Source: Dyella ginsengisoli LA-4 (lineage in GTDB: Bacteria; Pseudomonadota; Gammaproteobacteria; Xanthomonadales; Rhodanobacteraceae). From it: a stretch of DNA of 64,000 nt. The notes beneath the pieces were generated by a model. The model was not told where the DNA came from. It searched no databases and was given only the letters and a program-made list of their open reading frames with translations. Made by a program: the position numbers and the translations under genes. Where the stretch lies: positions 124,001 through 188,000 of the forward strand of contig NZ_AMSF01000015.1 in assembly GCF_000334915.1 (NCBI RefSeq). Direction: 5' to 3'. Every line of letters starts with the position of its first letter. Position 1 is the stretch's first letter. Shown here one piece after another: positions 19,147 through 30,905 of this stretch.

Positions 19147-20226
19147 ATGACCACCCTGCCCTGGCTGCATCCCGATCGCGTCGCCCTGCTCGAGGCGGCC
19201 CTGCGCGAGCGCATCCTGATCCTCGACGGCGGCATGGGCACCATGCTGCAGGGCCACCAGCTCGACGAATCGGCCTTCCGCGGCGAACGCTTCGCCGACG
19301 GGCACGATGGCGCGCACGCGCACGATCACCCCGGCGCCTGCGACCTGAAGGGCAACAACGACCTGCTCACCCTGACCCAGCCGGACATCATCCGTGGCGT
19401 GCACACCGCCTACCTGGAGGCCGGTGCGGACCTGGTCGAGACCAACACCTTCAATTCCACCCGGATCAGCCAGGCCGACTACCACCTCGAACACCTCGCC
19501 TACGAGCTCAACCGCGCCGGTGCCGCCCTGGCCCGCGAGGCCTGCGATGCCATGACGGCGAAAACGCCGGACAAGCCGCGCTTCGTGATCGGCGTGCTCG
19601 GCCCCACCAGCCGCACCGCCTCGCTGTCGCCGGACGTCAACGACCCGGGCTTCCGCAACGTGACGTTCGAGGAACTGGCGTCCAACTACACCGAGTCGGC
19701 GCGCGGCCTGATCGACGGCGGTGCCGATGTGATCATGGTCGAGACCATCTTCGACACGCTCAACGCCAAGGCGGCGCTGTACGCGCTGTCCGAGCTGTTC
19801 CGGGAAATCGGCGCACGGCTGCCGGTGATGATCTCCGGCACCATCACCGACCGCTCCGGCCGCACCCTCTCCGGGCAGACCGCCGAGGCGTTCTACTACT
19901 CGGTGCAGCACGCGCGGCCGCTGTCGGTGGGCCTGAACTGCGCGCTCGGCGCCGCCGACCTGCGCCCGCACATCCAGACCCTCGCCCGGGTGGCCGACGG
20001 CTACGTCAGCACCCATCCGAACGCCGGCCTGCCCAACGCCTTCGGCGAATACGATGAGACGCCCGAGCAGATGGCCACGGTGATCGGCGGCTTCGCCCGC
20101 GACGGCCTCCTGAACTTCGTCGGCGGCTGCTGCGGCACCACGCCGGCGCACATCCGCGCGATTGCCGAGGCGGTGAAGGACTGCGCGCCGCGCGCGCTGC
20201 CGTCGCTGGACGAGGCAGCGGCGTGA
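19147..20226 (+). CDS. metH: Methionine synthase, homocysteine-binding half (split MetH)
   Basis: 359-residue homocysteine S-methyltransferase domain equal to the first module of cobalamin-dependent MetH. The zinc ligands are visible: a Cys in [15 protein letters not shown] and the double Cys in [16 protein letters not shown]. The N-terminal segment [17 protein letters not shown] is typical of MetH rather than of S-methylmethionine-specific MmuM. The protein stops where the interdomain linker would be, and the folate, cobalamin and activation modules are encoded by the next gene. This two-gene layout is known in Xanthomonadales, so it is not a broken gene. It lies 23 bp after the SahR-like regulator. 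Confidence 0.92.
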   Translation: MTTLPWLHPDRVALLEAALRERILILDGGMGTMLQGHQLDESAFRGERFADGHDGAHAHDHPGACDLKGNNDLLTLTQPDIIRGVHTAYLEAGADLVETNTFNSTRISQADYHLEHLAYELNRAGAALAREACDAMTAKTPDKPRFVIGVLGPTSRTASLSPDVNDPGFRNVTFEELASNYTESARGLIDGGADVIMVETIFDTLNAKAALYALSELFREIGARLPVMISGTITDRSGRTLSGQTAEAFYYSVQHARPLSVGLNCALGAADLRPHIQTLARVADGYVSTHPNAGLPNAFGEYDETPEQMATVIGGFARDGLLNFVGGCCGTTPAHIRAIAEAVKDCAPRALPSLDEAAA

Positions 20227-20305
20227 GCTGCCGGTTGCCGCGGCACTGGAACCCTCCCCTGCACAGGAGAGAGGCAGCGACGGCCCGGGACGCCACACGC
20301 TTTGG

Positions 20306-20434
20306 CCCTCTCCCCCGAGCCCCGCTCGGGGGAGAGGGTTGGGTGAGGGGCAGGCTTTTGGCTTTTCCCCTCTCCCGGGTAACGGAGCGCCCCCTCACCC
20401 CAGCCCTCTCCCCCGGCTACGCCGGCGGAGAGGG
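20306..20434. repeat. REP-like repeat pair between the two metH genes
   Basis: Two related hairpin elements lie head to head. Element A: CCCTCTCCCCCGAGC (20306-20320) pairs perfectly with 20324-20338, followed by TTGGGTGAGGGG. Element B: a CCCCTCACCCCAG lead (about 20392-20403), then CCCTCTCCCCCGGC (20404-20417) pairing with 20421-20434 with one mismatch. Read in opposite directions, A and B share the same CCCCTCACCC-CCCTCTCCC core. They occupy most of the 235-bp gap between the MetH halves. Such CCCTCTCCC hairpins are widespread dispersed repeats in Xanthomonadales. Confidence 0.8.
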
Positions 20435-20461
20435 AGCACTTACTGCCGGCTTTCCTATTCC

Positions 20462-23146
<2,685 letters not shown>

Positions 23147-23163
23147 CGCCCCGATGCGGGGTG

Positions 23164-23505
23164 TCAGCTGGTCGCGTCGCCGGTGATGCTGTTCTTCTGA
23201 TGACGCAGGTGGACCACCAGGTTGTAGACCGAGACGAACACAGGGAAGAAGTTGGAAAGGATGCCCACCGAGTCGTTCTTGCCGAGGATGAAGTAGGCCA
23301 GCAGCAGCGTGCTGCCCATCACCGACAGCCACCAGAACGCCAGCGGCATCACCACGCGCTTGTGCTTGCGGGTGTAGTAGAGCTGCACGAACCAGCGGCT
23401 GGTGAACATCAGCGTGCCGGCGTAACCGACCATCTTCCAGGGCGTCAGTTCGAAGCGATGCAGGGCATCCAGGATGTGCTGGAAGTGGTGCGCGAAGGTG
23501 TCCAT
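23164..23505 (-). CDS. LAB_N domain membrane protein (lipid-A-disaccharide synthase N-terminal-like)
   Basis: 113-residue inner membrane protein with about three hydrophobic segments and the LAB_N pattern: KMVGYAGTLMFTSRWFVQLYY, then MPLAFWWLSVMGSTLLLAYFI, then SVGILSNFFPVFVSVYNLVVH. Stand-alone LAB_N proteins occur near lipid A or glycosyltransferase genes; here it stands alone, convergent with metH. I use the ATG at 23505 (MDTFAHH); a frame opening 39 bases upstream lacks support. Its biochemical role is not established. Confidence 0.75.
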   Translation of the reverse strand: MDTFAHHFQHILDALHRFELTPWKMVGYAGTLMFTSRWFVQLYYTRKHKRVVMPLAFWWLSVMGSTLLLAYFILGKNDSVGILSNFFPVFVSVYNLVVHLRHQKNSITGDATS

Positions 23506-23593
23506 GAGGGTGCCGCCAGGGAGACAAGCCGGCGATTGTAGCAACCGGCCGGCACCTTCCCCGCCGGACCCCGACGGGGCGATTAAGGAAGTA

Positions 23594-23622
23594 TTGACCG
23601 AAGCGGGGACACCCCGTATATT
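23594..23622 (+). promoter_or_regulatory. Sigma70 promoter of tRNA-Val
   Basis: TTGACC (23594-23599) and TATATT (23617-23622) with a 17-bp spacer. The expected start near 23629 is 8 bases before the mature tRNA 5' end. GC-rich bases after the -10 resemble a stringent discriminator. Confidence 0.75.
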
Positions 23623-23636
23623 TGCGCGCTCCCGGC

Positions 23637-23711
23637 GGGCGGTTAGCTCAGCGGTAGAGCACTGCCTTCACACGGCAGGTGTCACAAGTTCGATCCTTGT
23701 ACCGCCCACCA
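23637..23711 (+). tRNA. tRNA-Val (anticodon CAC)
   Basis: 75 nt including the encoded CCA. The acceptor stem GGGCGGT/ACCGCCC, D-arm with AGCTCAGCGGTAGAGC, anticodon stem CTGCC/GGCAG with loop TTCACAC (CAC at the centre, reading GTG), and T-arm with GTTCGATCC are all present. Confidence 0.97.
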
Positions 23712-23720
23712 ACGAATCGA

Positions 23721-23754
23721 CGAAAGCGGGTCCGGCATGCCGGACCCGTTTTCG
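23721..23754 (+). terminator. Terminator after tRNA-Val
   Basis: A perfect palindrome with an 11-bp stem (23727-23737 with 23738-23748), CGGGTCCGGCA on the left arm, is followed by TTTT. Flanking CGAAAG and TTTTCG extend the symmetry, so it could act in both directions. Confidence 0.75.
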
Positions 23755-23885
23755 TATGGTCGCCCTCCCGATGCCGGCCAGGTGATCGCCGGCACAGCCA
23801 CGTCAGCCGTCCCGACGCCAGGCTTTGACTGAAGACGGAACTTCTCCCGCCCCCCGCACCGTGTGCGGACCCGAAGAGATGTCCG

Positions 23886-26171
23886 ATGCTTCCGCCCAGC
23901 CAGTCCCACGACGAACCGGAATGCCTCGCCCTGCTCCGCCGGCTCGGGCTGCACGGGCACATCGATGACCCCGTGCTCGACAGGATCACGCGTACGGCCG
24001 CGCGATTGTTTGCCGTTCCCATGGCCATGGTGCGGCTGATCCATGGCGACCGTCAGTGCCCGCTCTCCAGGTACGGTGCCGACTGGCAGGATGCATCGAA
24101 CTGGCTGCCGTTCTGCCCCCACACCATCGGGCAGGACGAAGCCATGGTCGTTGGCGACGCGACCGACGACATCCGTTTCCACGACCATGCGCTGGTGACC
24201 GGCCCACCGCACATCCGCTTCTATGCGGGCCGCTCGCTGCGTTCGCGCCAGGGCATCGTATGGGGCACGCTCTGCGTGATCGACCAGGCACCGCGCGATC
24301 CCGGCAATGTCGACCGTGCCGCGCTCGGCGACCTGGCGGACATGGTGCAGGACCACCTGTGGAGCCTGGAGGACGCCGGGAGGACCCGCGCAATGCAAGT
24401 TTCGCTGGAACGCAGCGAAACCCTGCTGGCGCGGACCGCCGCACACGCCGCGGTGGGCATCGCGGTGGCGTCCACGGATGGCCACTGGCTGGAGATGAAC
24501 CAGCGCTTCTGCGACATCCTCGGCCATTCGCGCGAAGAACTGCTGGGCTCACACGTGGCCGACTTCGCCCACCCTGACGACCGCGAGCCCGGGCTGGCGA
24601 TGGCCCGCCGGGTGCTGCAGGGCGATACCGAGGCGCTGGACATGGAACTGCGCTTCCTGCGCGCCGATGGCAGTTGCTCCTGGACCCAGGTCGGCGCATC
24701 GGTGCTGCGCGACCGCGAAGGACGCCCCGAGAACCTCATCGTGGTCCTCACCGACATCCATGTGCGCAAGACCGTCGAGCACGATCTGGCGACCCTGCAG
24801 CACGCCCTCGAGCAACGTGTCGCCGAGCGCACGGCGGAACTGCAACTCACGGTGGCCCGCCTGCAGGGCGAGATCGCCGCGCGCGCGTCCACCCAGCAGG
24901 CGCTGATCGAGGAAAAGGAGCGCTTCGAGACCACCCTCCAGCTCGCCTCCGATGCGTTCGTGGAGGTCGATGCGGACGATCGCATCGTGTCGTGGAACCG
25001 CTCGGCGGAGCTGATCTTCGGCTGGTCGCGCGACGAGGCGATCGGGCGCTCGCTGGCCGACACCATCGTCCCCGCGTCGATGAGGGAGCGCCACCTGAAG
25101 GCATTCGAAAGCTTCATGGCCGGCCTGCCCGACACGGGCCACCTGGTCGGCCGACACCTGGAATTGAGCGGCGTGCGGCGCGATGGCGAGGAGTTCCCGC
25201 TGGAACTCACGCTGGGAGCAACCCGGATCGGCGGCCGCATGGTAGCCAACGCCTTTCTGCAGGACATCAGCCGTCGCAAGGCGGATGAACTGGCGTTGCG
25301 CAGCACCGCAGAGCGGCTGCGTACCATCACCGACAACGCACCGGCGATGATCGCCTACATCGACCGGGATCTGCGCTATCGCTTCCACAACCGCGCCTAC
25401 ACCGACTGGTTCGACATCGCGCCGGACGGCTTGCTGGGCATCCGGGTGCCCGAGTTCTGGGGCGAGGCAACCTGTGCGCAGCTGCAGCCGGTGATCGAAC
25501 GCGTGCTGGCTGGCCATCGCGCCACGGCCGAGTATTCGCTGCCCGGACGGACGGGCCCGATGTGGTTCTACGCCACGCTGGTGCCGCACGTGGTGGAGGA
25601 TGGGACCGTCGCGGGCTTCTACCTGCTCGCCCAGGACGTCACCGAGCGCAAGCGCCTGTACGAACGCATCGAGCACGAAGCTTCGCACGACGCACTCACC
25701 GGCCTGCCCAACCGCCGCGCATTGATGCAGCGGCTGCAGGAGGCGATGACGCACGCCCGCCGGCATGCCCGGGCCGTGGCCGTGCTGTTCATGGACCTGG
25801 ACAATTTCAAGCCGATGAACGACACCCTGGGGCATGAGTTCGGCGATGCCGTGCTGCGCCATTTCGCCGAAACCATCCGTGCCTCGGTGCGTGACCCGGA
25901 CTTCGTGGCCCGGCTCGCCGGCGACGAGTTCGTGGTGGTGATCGAGGATCTCGCGCCGGTCCGCGATTACGCCGGACGACTCGGTCGGGCGCTGCTGGAG
26001 CGGCTGGCCACGGAGCGGGAGATCCAGGGAGTCGCCGTGCGGTTGGCTGCCAGTATCGGCGTGGCGGTGCACGACGGCGAGGACGAGGAGACACCGCAGG
26101 AGCTCCTGCGCCGTGCCGACGCGGCGATGTACCGGGCGAAGGCTGCCGGGAGGCAGCGACTGGCCTTCTGA
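23886..26171 (+). CDS. GAF-PAS-PAS-PAS diguanylate cyclase
   Basis: 761-residue cytoplasmic sensor ending in a GGDEF domain that would make c-di-GMP. A GAF domain covers about residues 20-160 (LFAVPMAMVRLIHGDRQ, FCPHTIGQDEAMVVGDA). A PAS with PAC follows at 180-300, then a coiled coil at 300-345 (heptads in ALEQRVAERTAELQL), two more PAS domains at about 350-470 and 475-590, and GGDEF at 595-755. The signature reads RLAGDEFVVV, with Ala for the first Gly, a change tolerated in some active cyclases. The product-inhibition site RxxD is present (RDPD, about ten residues before GDEF). No membrane segment is seen. It converges with the next large c-di-GMP gene, leaving only 10 bp. Confidence 0.85.
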   Translation: MLPPSQSHDEPECLALLRRLGLHGHIDDPVLDRITRTAARLFAVPMAMVRLIHGDRQCPLSRYGADWQDASNWLPFCPHTIGQDEAMVVGDATDDIRFHDHALVTGPPHIRFYAGRSLRSRQGIVWGTLCVIDQAPRDPGNVDRAALGDLADMVQDHLWSLEDAGRTRAMQVSLERSETLLARTAAHAAVGIAVASTDGHWLEMNQRFCDILGHSREELLGSHVADFAHPDDREPGLAMARRVLQGDTEALDMELRFLRADGSCSWTQVGASVLRDREGRPENLIVVLTDIHVRKTVEHDLATLQHALEQRVAERTAELQLTVARLQGEIAARASTQQALIEEKERFETTLQLASDAFVEVDADDRIVSWNRSAELIFGWSRDEAIGRSLADTIVPASMRERHLKAFESFMAGLPDTGHLVGRHLELSGVRRDGEEFPLELTLGATRIGGRMVANAFLQDISRRKADELALRSTAERLRTITDNAPAMIAYIDRDLRYRFHNRAYTDWFDIAPDGLLGIRVPEFWGEATCAQLQPVIERVLAGHRATAEYSLPGRTGPMWFYATLVPHVVEDGTVAGFYLLAQDVTERKRLYERIEHEASHDALTGLPNRRALMQRLQEAMTHARRHARAVAVLFMDLDNFKPMNDTLGHEFGDAVLRHFAETIRASVRDPDFVARLAGDEFVVVIEDLAPVRDYAGRLGRALLERLATEREIQGVAVRLAASIGVAVHDGEDEETPQELLRRADAAMYRAKAAGRQRLAF

Positions 26172-26181
26172 TCCGGTCGGC

Positions 26182-29100
26182 TCACGCCGTCGCGCGGGAG
26201 CGCTCCTCGAACTGCACCTGTTCGATCAGCAGCTGGATGAAGCGGTTCCTCTGCCGGCGGTATTGCGCATCGTGGGGACCGGCCACGGCGGCGGCATGCA
26301 TCGCGACGTGCGCCGTACTCGCCTCACGCAGGTTCGCGTTCACCGCGAGTGCGGCATCCAGGTAGCTTCCGGTCGCACATGTGCGCTCGGCGTGGTGCCG
26401 CCAGAACTCCGGCCCGGCCGGCAGCGCCAGCAATTGCTCCTCCCACTGCAATGCGCTGGCGAGGGCTCCCAGCGCCGTGACCGGACGGGCGGCGTTCCAC
26501 TTCCAGCGGAAGCCGTCCAGCCAGCGCGGGAGATCCCCCGGCGGCATCGGCCGCGCCAGGGCGTAGCCCTGCCCCATGTCCGCGCCCAGCCACAGCGCGG
26601 CCTCGATCAGACCCGGCGTCTCCAGACCCTCGACCACCACATCGAGCCCCAGGTCGTGCCCGAGCCGGACCAGCTGGCGAATGAAGCGCAGCGTGCGCAG
26701 CGGATCGTCGGCCACCTGCATCACGATGGCCTGGTCGATCTTCACCCGGTCGAATGGCCAGTGCCGCAGGCGGATGAGCGAGCTGTAGCCTGCGCCGAGA
26801 TCGTCCTCGACCAGCCGCACACCCAGTGCCTTGAGCGCCTGCATGCCGGCCATCCCGGAAGCCGCGCTGTGGTCGGTGCCCATCGGCGATTCGAGGATCT
26901 CCAGCAGCAGCGACTCGACCGGGCAGCGTCCCTCGGAAATGCTCGCCGCTGCGGCCTCGGCGTAGCGCGGATCCTCCAGCGCTGCAGCCGGCGTGTTCAC
27001 CGACACGTCCACCACATGGCCCATCCGGAAGAGCATCTCCCGCTGCTGCGTCGCCTGCGAAAGCACCTGCCGGAACAGCACCACCAGGTCGTCGTCCCCC
27101 AGTGCCGGAAGGAAACGCGCGGGCGACAGCAGTCCTCCGTCCGGGTCCTGCAGACGCGCCAGCGCCTCCAGTTCCGACACCCGGCCATCGGCCAGCCGCA
27201 CCACCGGCTGGTAGTAGGTCTGCAAGGCATCGGTGGCGATCAACGCCCGCCAGCGTTCGCGCACGAAGAAGGGCAGCAGCTCCGTTCCCGGCCGCGGCGG
27301 CACCAGACGGGCCAGGGCGAGATCGAGCAGATTCTTGAGCTGGTCGACGAACGCCTGCTGGTCCTCGCTCTGGAAGCCGCCCGAATACGCGCTGTAGATC
27401 GTGAGCACCGCCGATGGCGTCGGCGGCATCGGGCAAAGGGGAATCGCTACGCTCGACACGATCCCGATCGGCAGCGCCACGTCGCGCCAGCTGACCATCG
27501 CCGGATCGGTCCCGTAGTGCAGGCAGCGCTGCACCTGTCCGGTGCGCCATGCGCGCCCGCTGGGCCCGCCGCCCTGCTGGCTGTCGGCATTGACCCTGAT
27601 CGGCGCGGCGCCCCCCCGCGCCAGCGCCCGAAGGTATTCGGCAAACGCTTCGCCGCCGACGGCTTCATAGGTGAGCTGACCACTGTCGTCGGGCCGACCG
27701 ACCGCGCAGGAACAGATTTCGCTGTGCCCGGCAAGCGCGTCCACCACGCCCTGGATCAGCTCGAGATAGCCTTCCGCCGACCAGGCCAGTGCGTTGAGGC
27801 GCGCCAGCAACGCCACACGCTCACGCTGCACGTCGCGGATGCTCTCCAGTTGCCACTGGCGCTCGAGCCCGAGCCGCTGCAGCACGATGCCCAGCGGGCG
27901 CCGATCGCTGACCGACAGGCTGCCGAAACGCTGCGCGATGAGGTCCCGCAGGCGTTCCACGCCCTCCAGCAACCAGACCTCCTCCAGGCCGGCCGAAGCA
28001 TGAAAGCGCCCGGCACGCGCCGCCTGCAGACGATGCGACTCGATATCCAGGCCCGGCGTCACCAGCAGATGGATGTGCTGGGCGAAGCGTGCTGCCAGCA
28101 TGGCGCGGTCGACCTCGGGCAATACCGCGAACAGCCGGGCGATGCCTTCGTGCGAACGCAGCTCGCCGATAAAGGCATCGACGAGCTCGGGAACCAGCGG
28201 CTCGGCAAGCGCGGCCCACGGCCTCAGCAGGACCTCGGCGTGCTGCCCGTAGGGTGCCTGGTTGCGGCCGTCGAACTCGGGGACGGGCTGTCCGGCCGTG
28301 GCGAGCGGGGTCGACCACCAGCGCTCGCGTTGCCGCTTGCGCGCCTTCACCTGGTACATCGCCTGGTCGGCACGGCGCAGCAGCTGCTGGCCGCCGCCGG
28401 TCGCGTGGTCCGGGAACAGCGCGATGCCCAGACTGGCGGTCAGCTCGAACACTTCGCCGTCGACCCGCATGGGCTCGCGCAGGGCGATCCACAGGCGATC
28501 GAGCAGGGGCTCGATCTCCACGTCGCGATGCAGCCCCTCGCAGACGATCACGAACTCGTCGCCGCCCAGGCGGGCGATGTAGTCGTCCGGCCGCAATGCC
28601 GCGCGCAGCCGACGCGCGACCTCGACCAGCAGGAGATCGCCGGTGGCATGCCCGTAGCGATCGTTGATCGGCTTCAGGTCATCCAGATCGAGCATGCCCA
28701 CGGCAACCAGTCGCTCGTTGCGCTCGGCGCGCTCGAGAGCGCACTCCATGTGCATGTCCAGCGCACGCCGGTTCGGCAATCCGGTCAGCGCATCGTGCAG
28801 GGCGAGGTAGGTCTGCCGCTGCTGCTCTTCGAGCTGGGCCCGGCGACGTTCGTGCTGGTGCAGAGCGATTCCGGCCACCTCGGCCAGTTCGTCCAGTACG
28901 TGGCACATCTCGTCGTCGAACGCGTCTTCCTCCCGGGTGATCAGGGCGAACACCCCGATCGGCTTCGCCGAGCGCCCGGGCGCGTGGTCCGGCGCAAGAA
29001 CCGGCCAGCATCCGGAGGCCCCCATGCCCGCCAGCGGCCCGTGCCGCCAGATCGGCGACATGTCGCTGCGCTCGCCGGGACGGATCCGGATCTGCGGACG

Positions 29101-29976
29101 CATTTCGCGCAAGGCGATCAGGGGCAGCGGCACCCGCTCACCCTCGGCCGGCAGCCGGGGAAAAAGTCGCCCGAGCTCCTCGGCGATCGGACCGGCGAGC
29201 GCAACGCGACGAAGCGACGCGCCATCATTCTCGACCATCAGTACATCCACGGCGGCGGCGCCGGCGACTTCGACCAGCGACTGGGCCAGCGTGCGATACA
29301 CCGCGGCCGGGTCCGGCTGCTCGAGCAGCGCCCGCTGGATCGCACGCTGTGCCTCGCGGTAACGGCTGATGCGCTGATCCCGCTCGATCATGGCCTGGTG
29401 GTCCCAGAACCGAACCAGCTCGACCACCAGCTGCTCCAGCCACGCCCCCAGTTCATCCAGCGCCTCGTCCGCGGCATCGACCGTGCAGGCCGCCAGCACC
29501 AATCGGCTGCCATCCTGCGCACGGGTTGCCGCCAGGCAACACGCGAACCCGTCGTTCCACGCGCCGGTCTGCCCCGGGGCAGACGCCTCGGGGCTCCGCC
29601 GCGAGACGTACCCAGCCTGCAGATCGAGCACCTGGCCCACCGGGTCCTCCGGCCCGACGCGAGGCGGATCGTCTCCCGAAAGCAGGCGGCCAGCCCGGTC
29701 GGTCGCCGACCCGGCCGCGGCGAGCACAGTGATTCCGTCGCCACCGGGCGCATGTCGACCGACCCAGACCAGCGGCAGCTCCATCGTTGCCGCGAAAATC
29801 GCCACGGCCTCGGCCATGGCGAGTCGGCGGTCGTAGCCGTGGTTCGTGTGCAGGCGAACCAGGGTTTCGGCAAGGCTCCGGTAGAAGCGTGAGCGCAGCC
29901 GGGCTCCGGCCAGGGCATGATCCGGCGCCTCCCGCTTCAAGCCGTCGCGCTCTGCTCCCCGATCGCCCTGTTCCAT
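26182..29976 (-). CDS. GAF-GAF-GGDEF-globin-like-GAF-EAL c-di-GMP protein
   Basis: About 1264 residues from the ATG at 29976; a GTG at 30108 would add 44 low-complexity residues. Two GAF-like segments (about 40-200 and 225-390) precede a full GGDEF domain (RLGGDEFVIV, about residue 470). Next comes a helical stretch (about 575-690) with the pattern of globin-coupled sensors, including a possible proximal heme His (about residue 659, ARAGRFHASAGLEEVW). A third GAF-like segment (about 725-885) leads to an EAL phosphodiesterase domain: ELEALARL near 935, VSVNTP, LLLEILESP, EDDLGAGYSS, RVKIDQAIV and VVVEGLET, so the catalytic residues are largely intact. A tail of about 100 residues is unrecognised. 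The heme idea is inference from the motif. Confidence 0.75.
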   Translation of the reverse strand: MEQGDRGAERDGLKREAPDHALAGARLRSRFYRSLAETLVRLHTNHGYDRRLAMAEAVAIFAATMELPLVWVGRHAPGGDGITVLAAAGSATDRAGRLLSGDDPPRVGPEDPVGQVLDLQAGYVSRRSPEASAPGQTGAWNDGFACCLAATRAQDGSRLVLAACTVDAADEALDELGAWLEQLVVELVRFWDHQAMIERDQRISRYREAQRAIQRALLEQPDPAAVYRTLAQSLVEVAGAAAVDVLMVENDGASLRRVALAGPIAEELGRLFPRLPAEGERVPLPLIALREMRPQIRIRPGERSDMSPIWRHGPLAGMGASGCWPVLAPDHAPGRSAKPIGVFALITREEDAFDDEMCHVLDELAEVAGIALHQHERRRAQLEEQQRQTYLALHDALTGLPNRRALDMHMECALERAERNERLVAVGMLDLDDLKPINDRYGHATGDLLLVEVARRLRAALRPDDYIARLGGDEFVIVCEGLHRDVEIEPLLDRLWIALREPMRVDGEVFELTASLGIALFPDHATGGGQQLLRRADQAMYQVKARKRQRERWWSTPLATAGQPVPEFDGRNQAPYGQHAEVLLRPWAALAEPLVPELVDAFIGELRSHEGIARLFAVLPEVDRAMLAARFAQHIHLLVTPGLDIESHRLQAARAGRFHASAGLEEVWLLEGVERLRDLIAQRFGSLSVSDRRPLGIVLQRLGLERQWQLESIRDVQRERVALLARLNALAWSAEGYLELIQGVVDALAGHSEICSCAVGRPDDSGQLTYEAVGGEAFAEYLRALARGGAAPIRVNADSQQGGGPSGRAWRTGQVQRCLHYGTDPAMVSWRDVALPIGIVSSVAIPLCPMPPTPSAVLTIYSAYSGGFQSEDQQAFVDQLKNLLDLALARLVPPRPGTELLPFFVRERWRALIATDALQTYYQPVVRLADGRVSELEALARLQDPDGGLLSPARFLPALGDDDLVVLFRQVLSQATQQREMLFRMGHVVDVSVNTPAAALEDPRYAEAAAASISEGRCPVESLLLEILESPMGTDHSAASGMAGMQALKALGVRLVEDDLGAGYSSLIRLRHWPFDRVKIDQAIVMQVADDPLRTLRFIRQLVRLGHDLGLDVVVEGLETPGLIEAALWLGADMGQGYALARPMPPGDLPRWLDGFRWKWNAARPVTALGALASALQWEEQLLALPAGPEFWRHHAERTCATGSYLDAALAVNANLREASTAHVAMHAAAVAGPHDAQYRRQRNRFIQLLIEQVQFEERSRATA

Positions 29977-30202
29977 CCGAAATCGTCCCGACTCGCCCAT
30001 CGCACGCACTGCCGCGCCCCGGTGAACCGGTGGAGCGAAGTGCCCCCGGGGCGCTCCGGACCCGTATGCTTCCTTATCGTCGTCCCCTTGCGGAGCTTGA
30101 ATCGCCACCGCCCGCGTCCGGCATCATAACCCCGTGCGCGAAGGCCTGCGCCACGTGCCAGACTGCGGGTCACACGACCTGCAACCACCCCCGACGGGTT
30201 TC

Positions 30203-30874
30203 ATGGTGCCTTCCGATAGCGACAGTGACTGGCGGTTCCCCGCGCTGCTGCTGGGGCTGTTCCTCATCGCAACCAGCCTGCTCGGTATCGCGCCACGTTA
30301 TCGGCAGGACTGGCTGCTGGAGAACGCGGTCGTGCTGGTGGCGCTGCCCCTGCTCACCTACGGCTGGCACCGCCTCCGTTTTTCCCGTGGGGCATGCATG
30401 GCGCTGTTCGCATTCCTGCTGCTGCACGAAGTGGGGGCGCACTACACCTACTCCGAGGTGCCGTACGACGCATGGTTCCAGCGCCTCACCGGCCACTCGC
30501 TCGACCGCCTGCTCGGATTCCCGCGCAACGAATACGACCGCCTGGTGCACTTCCTCTACGGACTGCTGGTGACGCCGATGGCGGTGGAGCTGCTCGATCG
30601 CCGCGCGCCGCCGCGGGGCATCTGGCGATGGATCCTGCCGGTGACCTTCGTGATGTCGCACTCGGTGGTGTACGAGCTGGTGGAATGGCTCGCGGCGGTT
30701 CAATTCGGCAACGGGCTGGGCACCGCCTATCTCGGTACCCAGGGAGATCCGTGGGACGCGCAGAAGGACATGGCGCTGGCTGCACTCGGCAGCGTGCTGG
30801 CCATGGTGGCAAAGGCGATTGGCGACGCGCTTCGACGGGAACGCGATTGCCGCCGCCAGGCAAGCGGCCCATGA
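30203..30874 (+). CDS. DUF2238 (YjdF-like) inner membrane protein
   Basis: 223-residue polytopic protein of the DUF2238 family, function unknown. About six hydrophobic segments are visible. Conserved acidic and His residues sit at membrane edges, as in LLLHEVGAHYTYSEVPYD, FPRNEYDRLVHFLYGLL and SHSVVYELVEWLAA, and the family end GDPWDAQKDMALAALGSVLAM is present. The ATG at 30203 places the first membrane segment near the N terminus; an upstream start at 30134 is possible. It is divergent from the large GGDEF-EAL gene and 31 bp from the first L,D-transpeptidase. Confidence 0.75.
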   Translation: MVPSDSDSDWRFPALLLGLFLIATSLLGIAPRYRQDWLLENAVVLVALPLLTYGWHRLRFSRGACMALFAFLLLHEVGAHYTYSEVPYDAWFQRLTGHSLDRLLGFPRNEYDRLVHFLYGLLVTPMAVELLDRRAPPRGIWRWILPVTFVMSHSVVYELVEWLAAVQFGNGLGTAYLGTQGDPWDAQKDMALAALGSVLAMVAKAIGDALRRERDCRRQASGP

Positions 30875-30905
30875 TGAAGTGACGATCCCGCCTCCCTTTT
30901 TCCGC

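Noticed and set aside
20306-20434. A CRISPR array
   Set aside because: There are only two units in opposite orientation with no spacers; each is a self-pairing hairpin.
20339-20461. An N-terminal extension of the second MetH half reading through the repeat
   Set aside because: The extra residues are repeat-derived and low in complexity; the ATG at 20462 gives the family N terminus.
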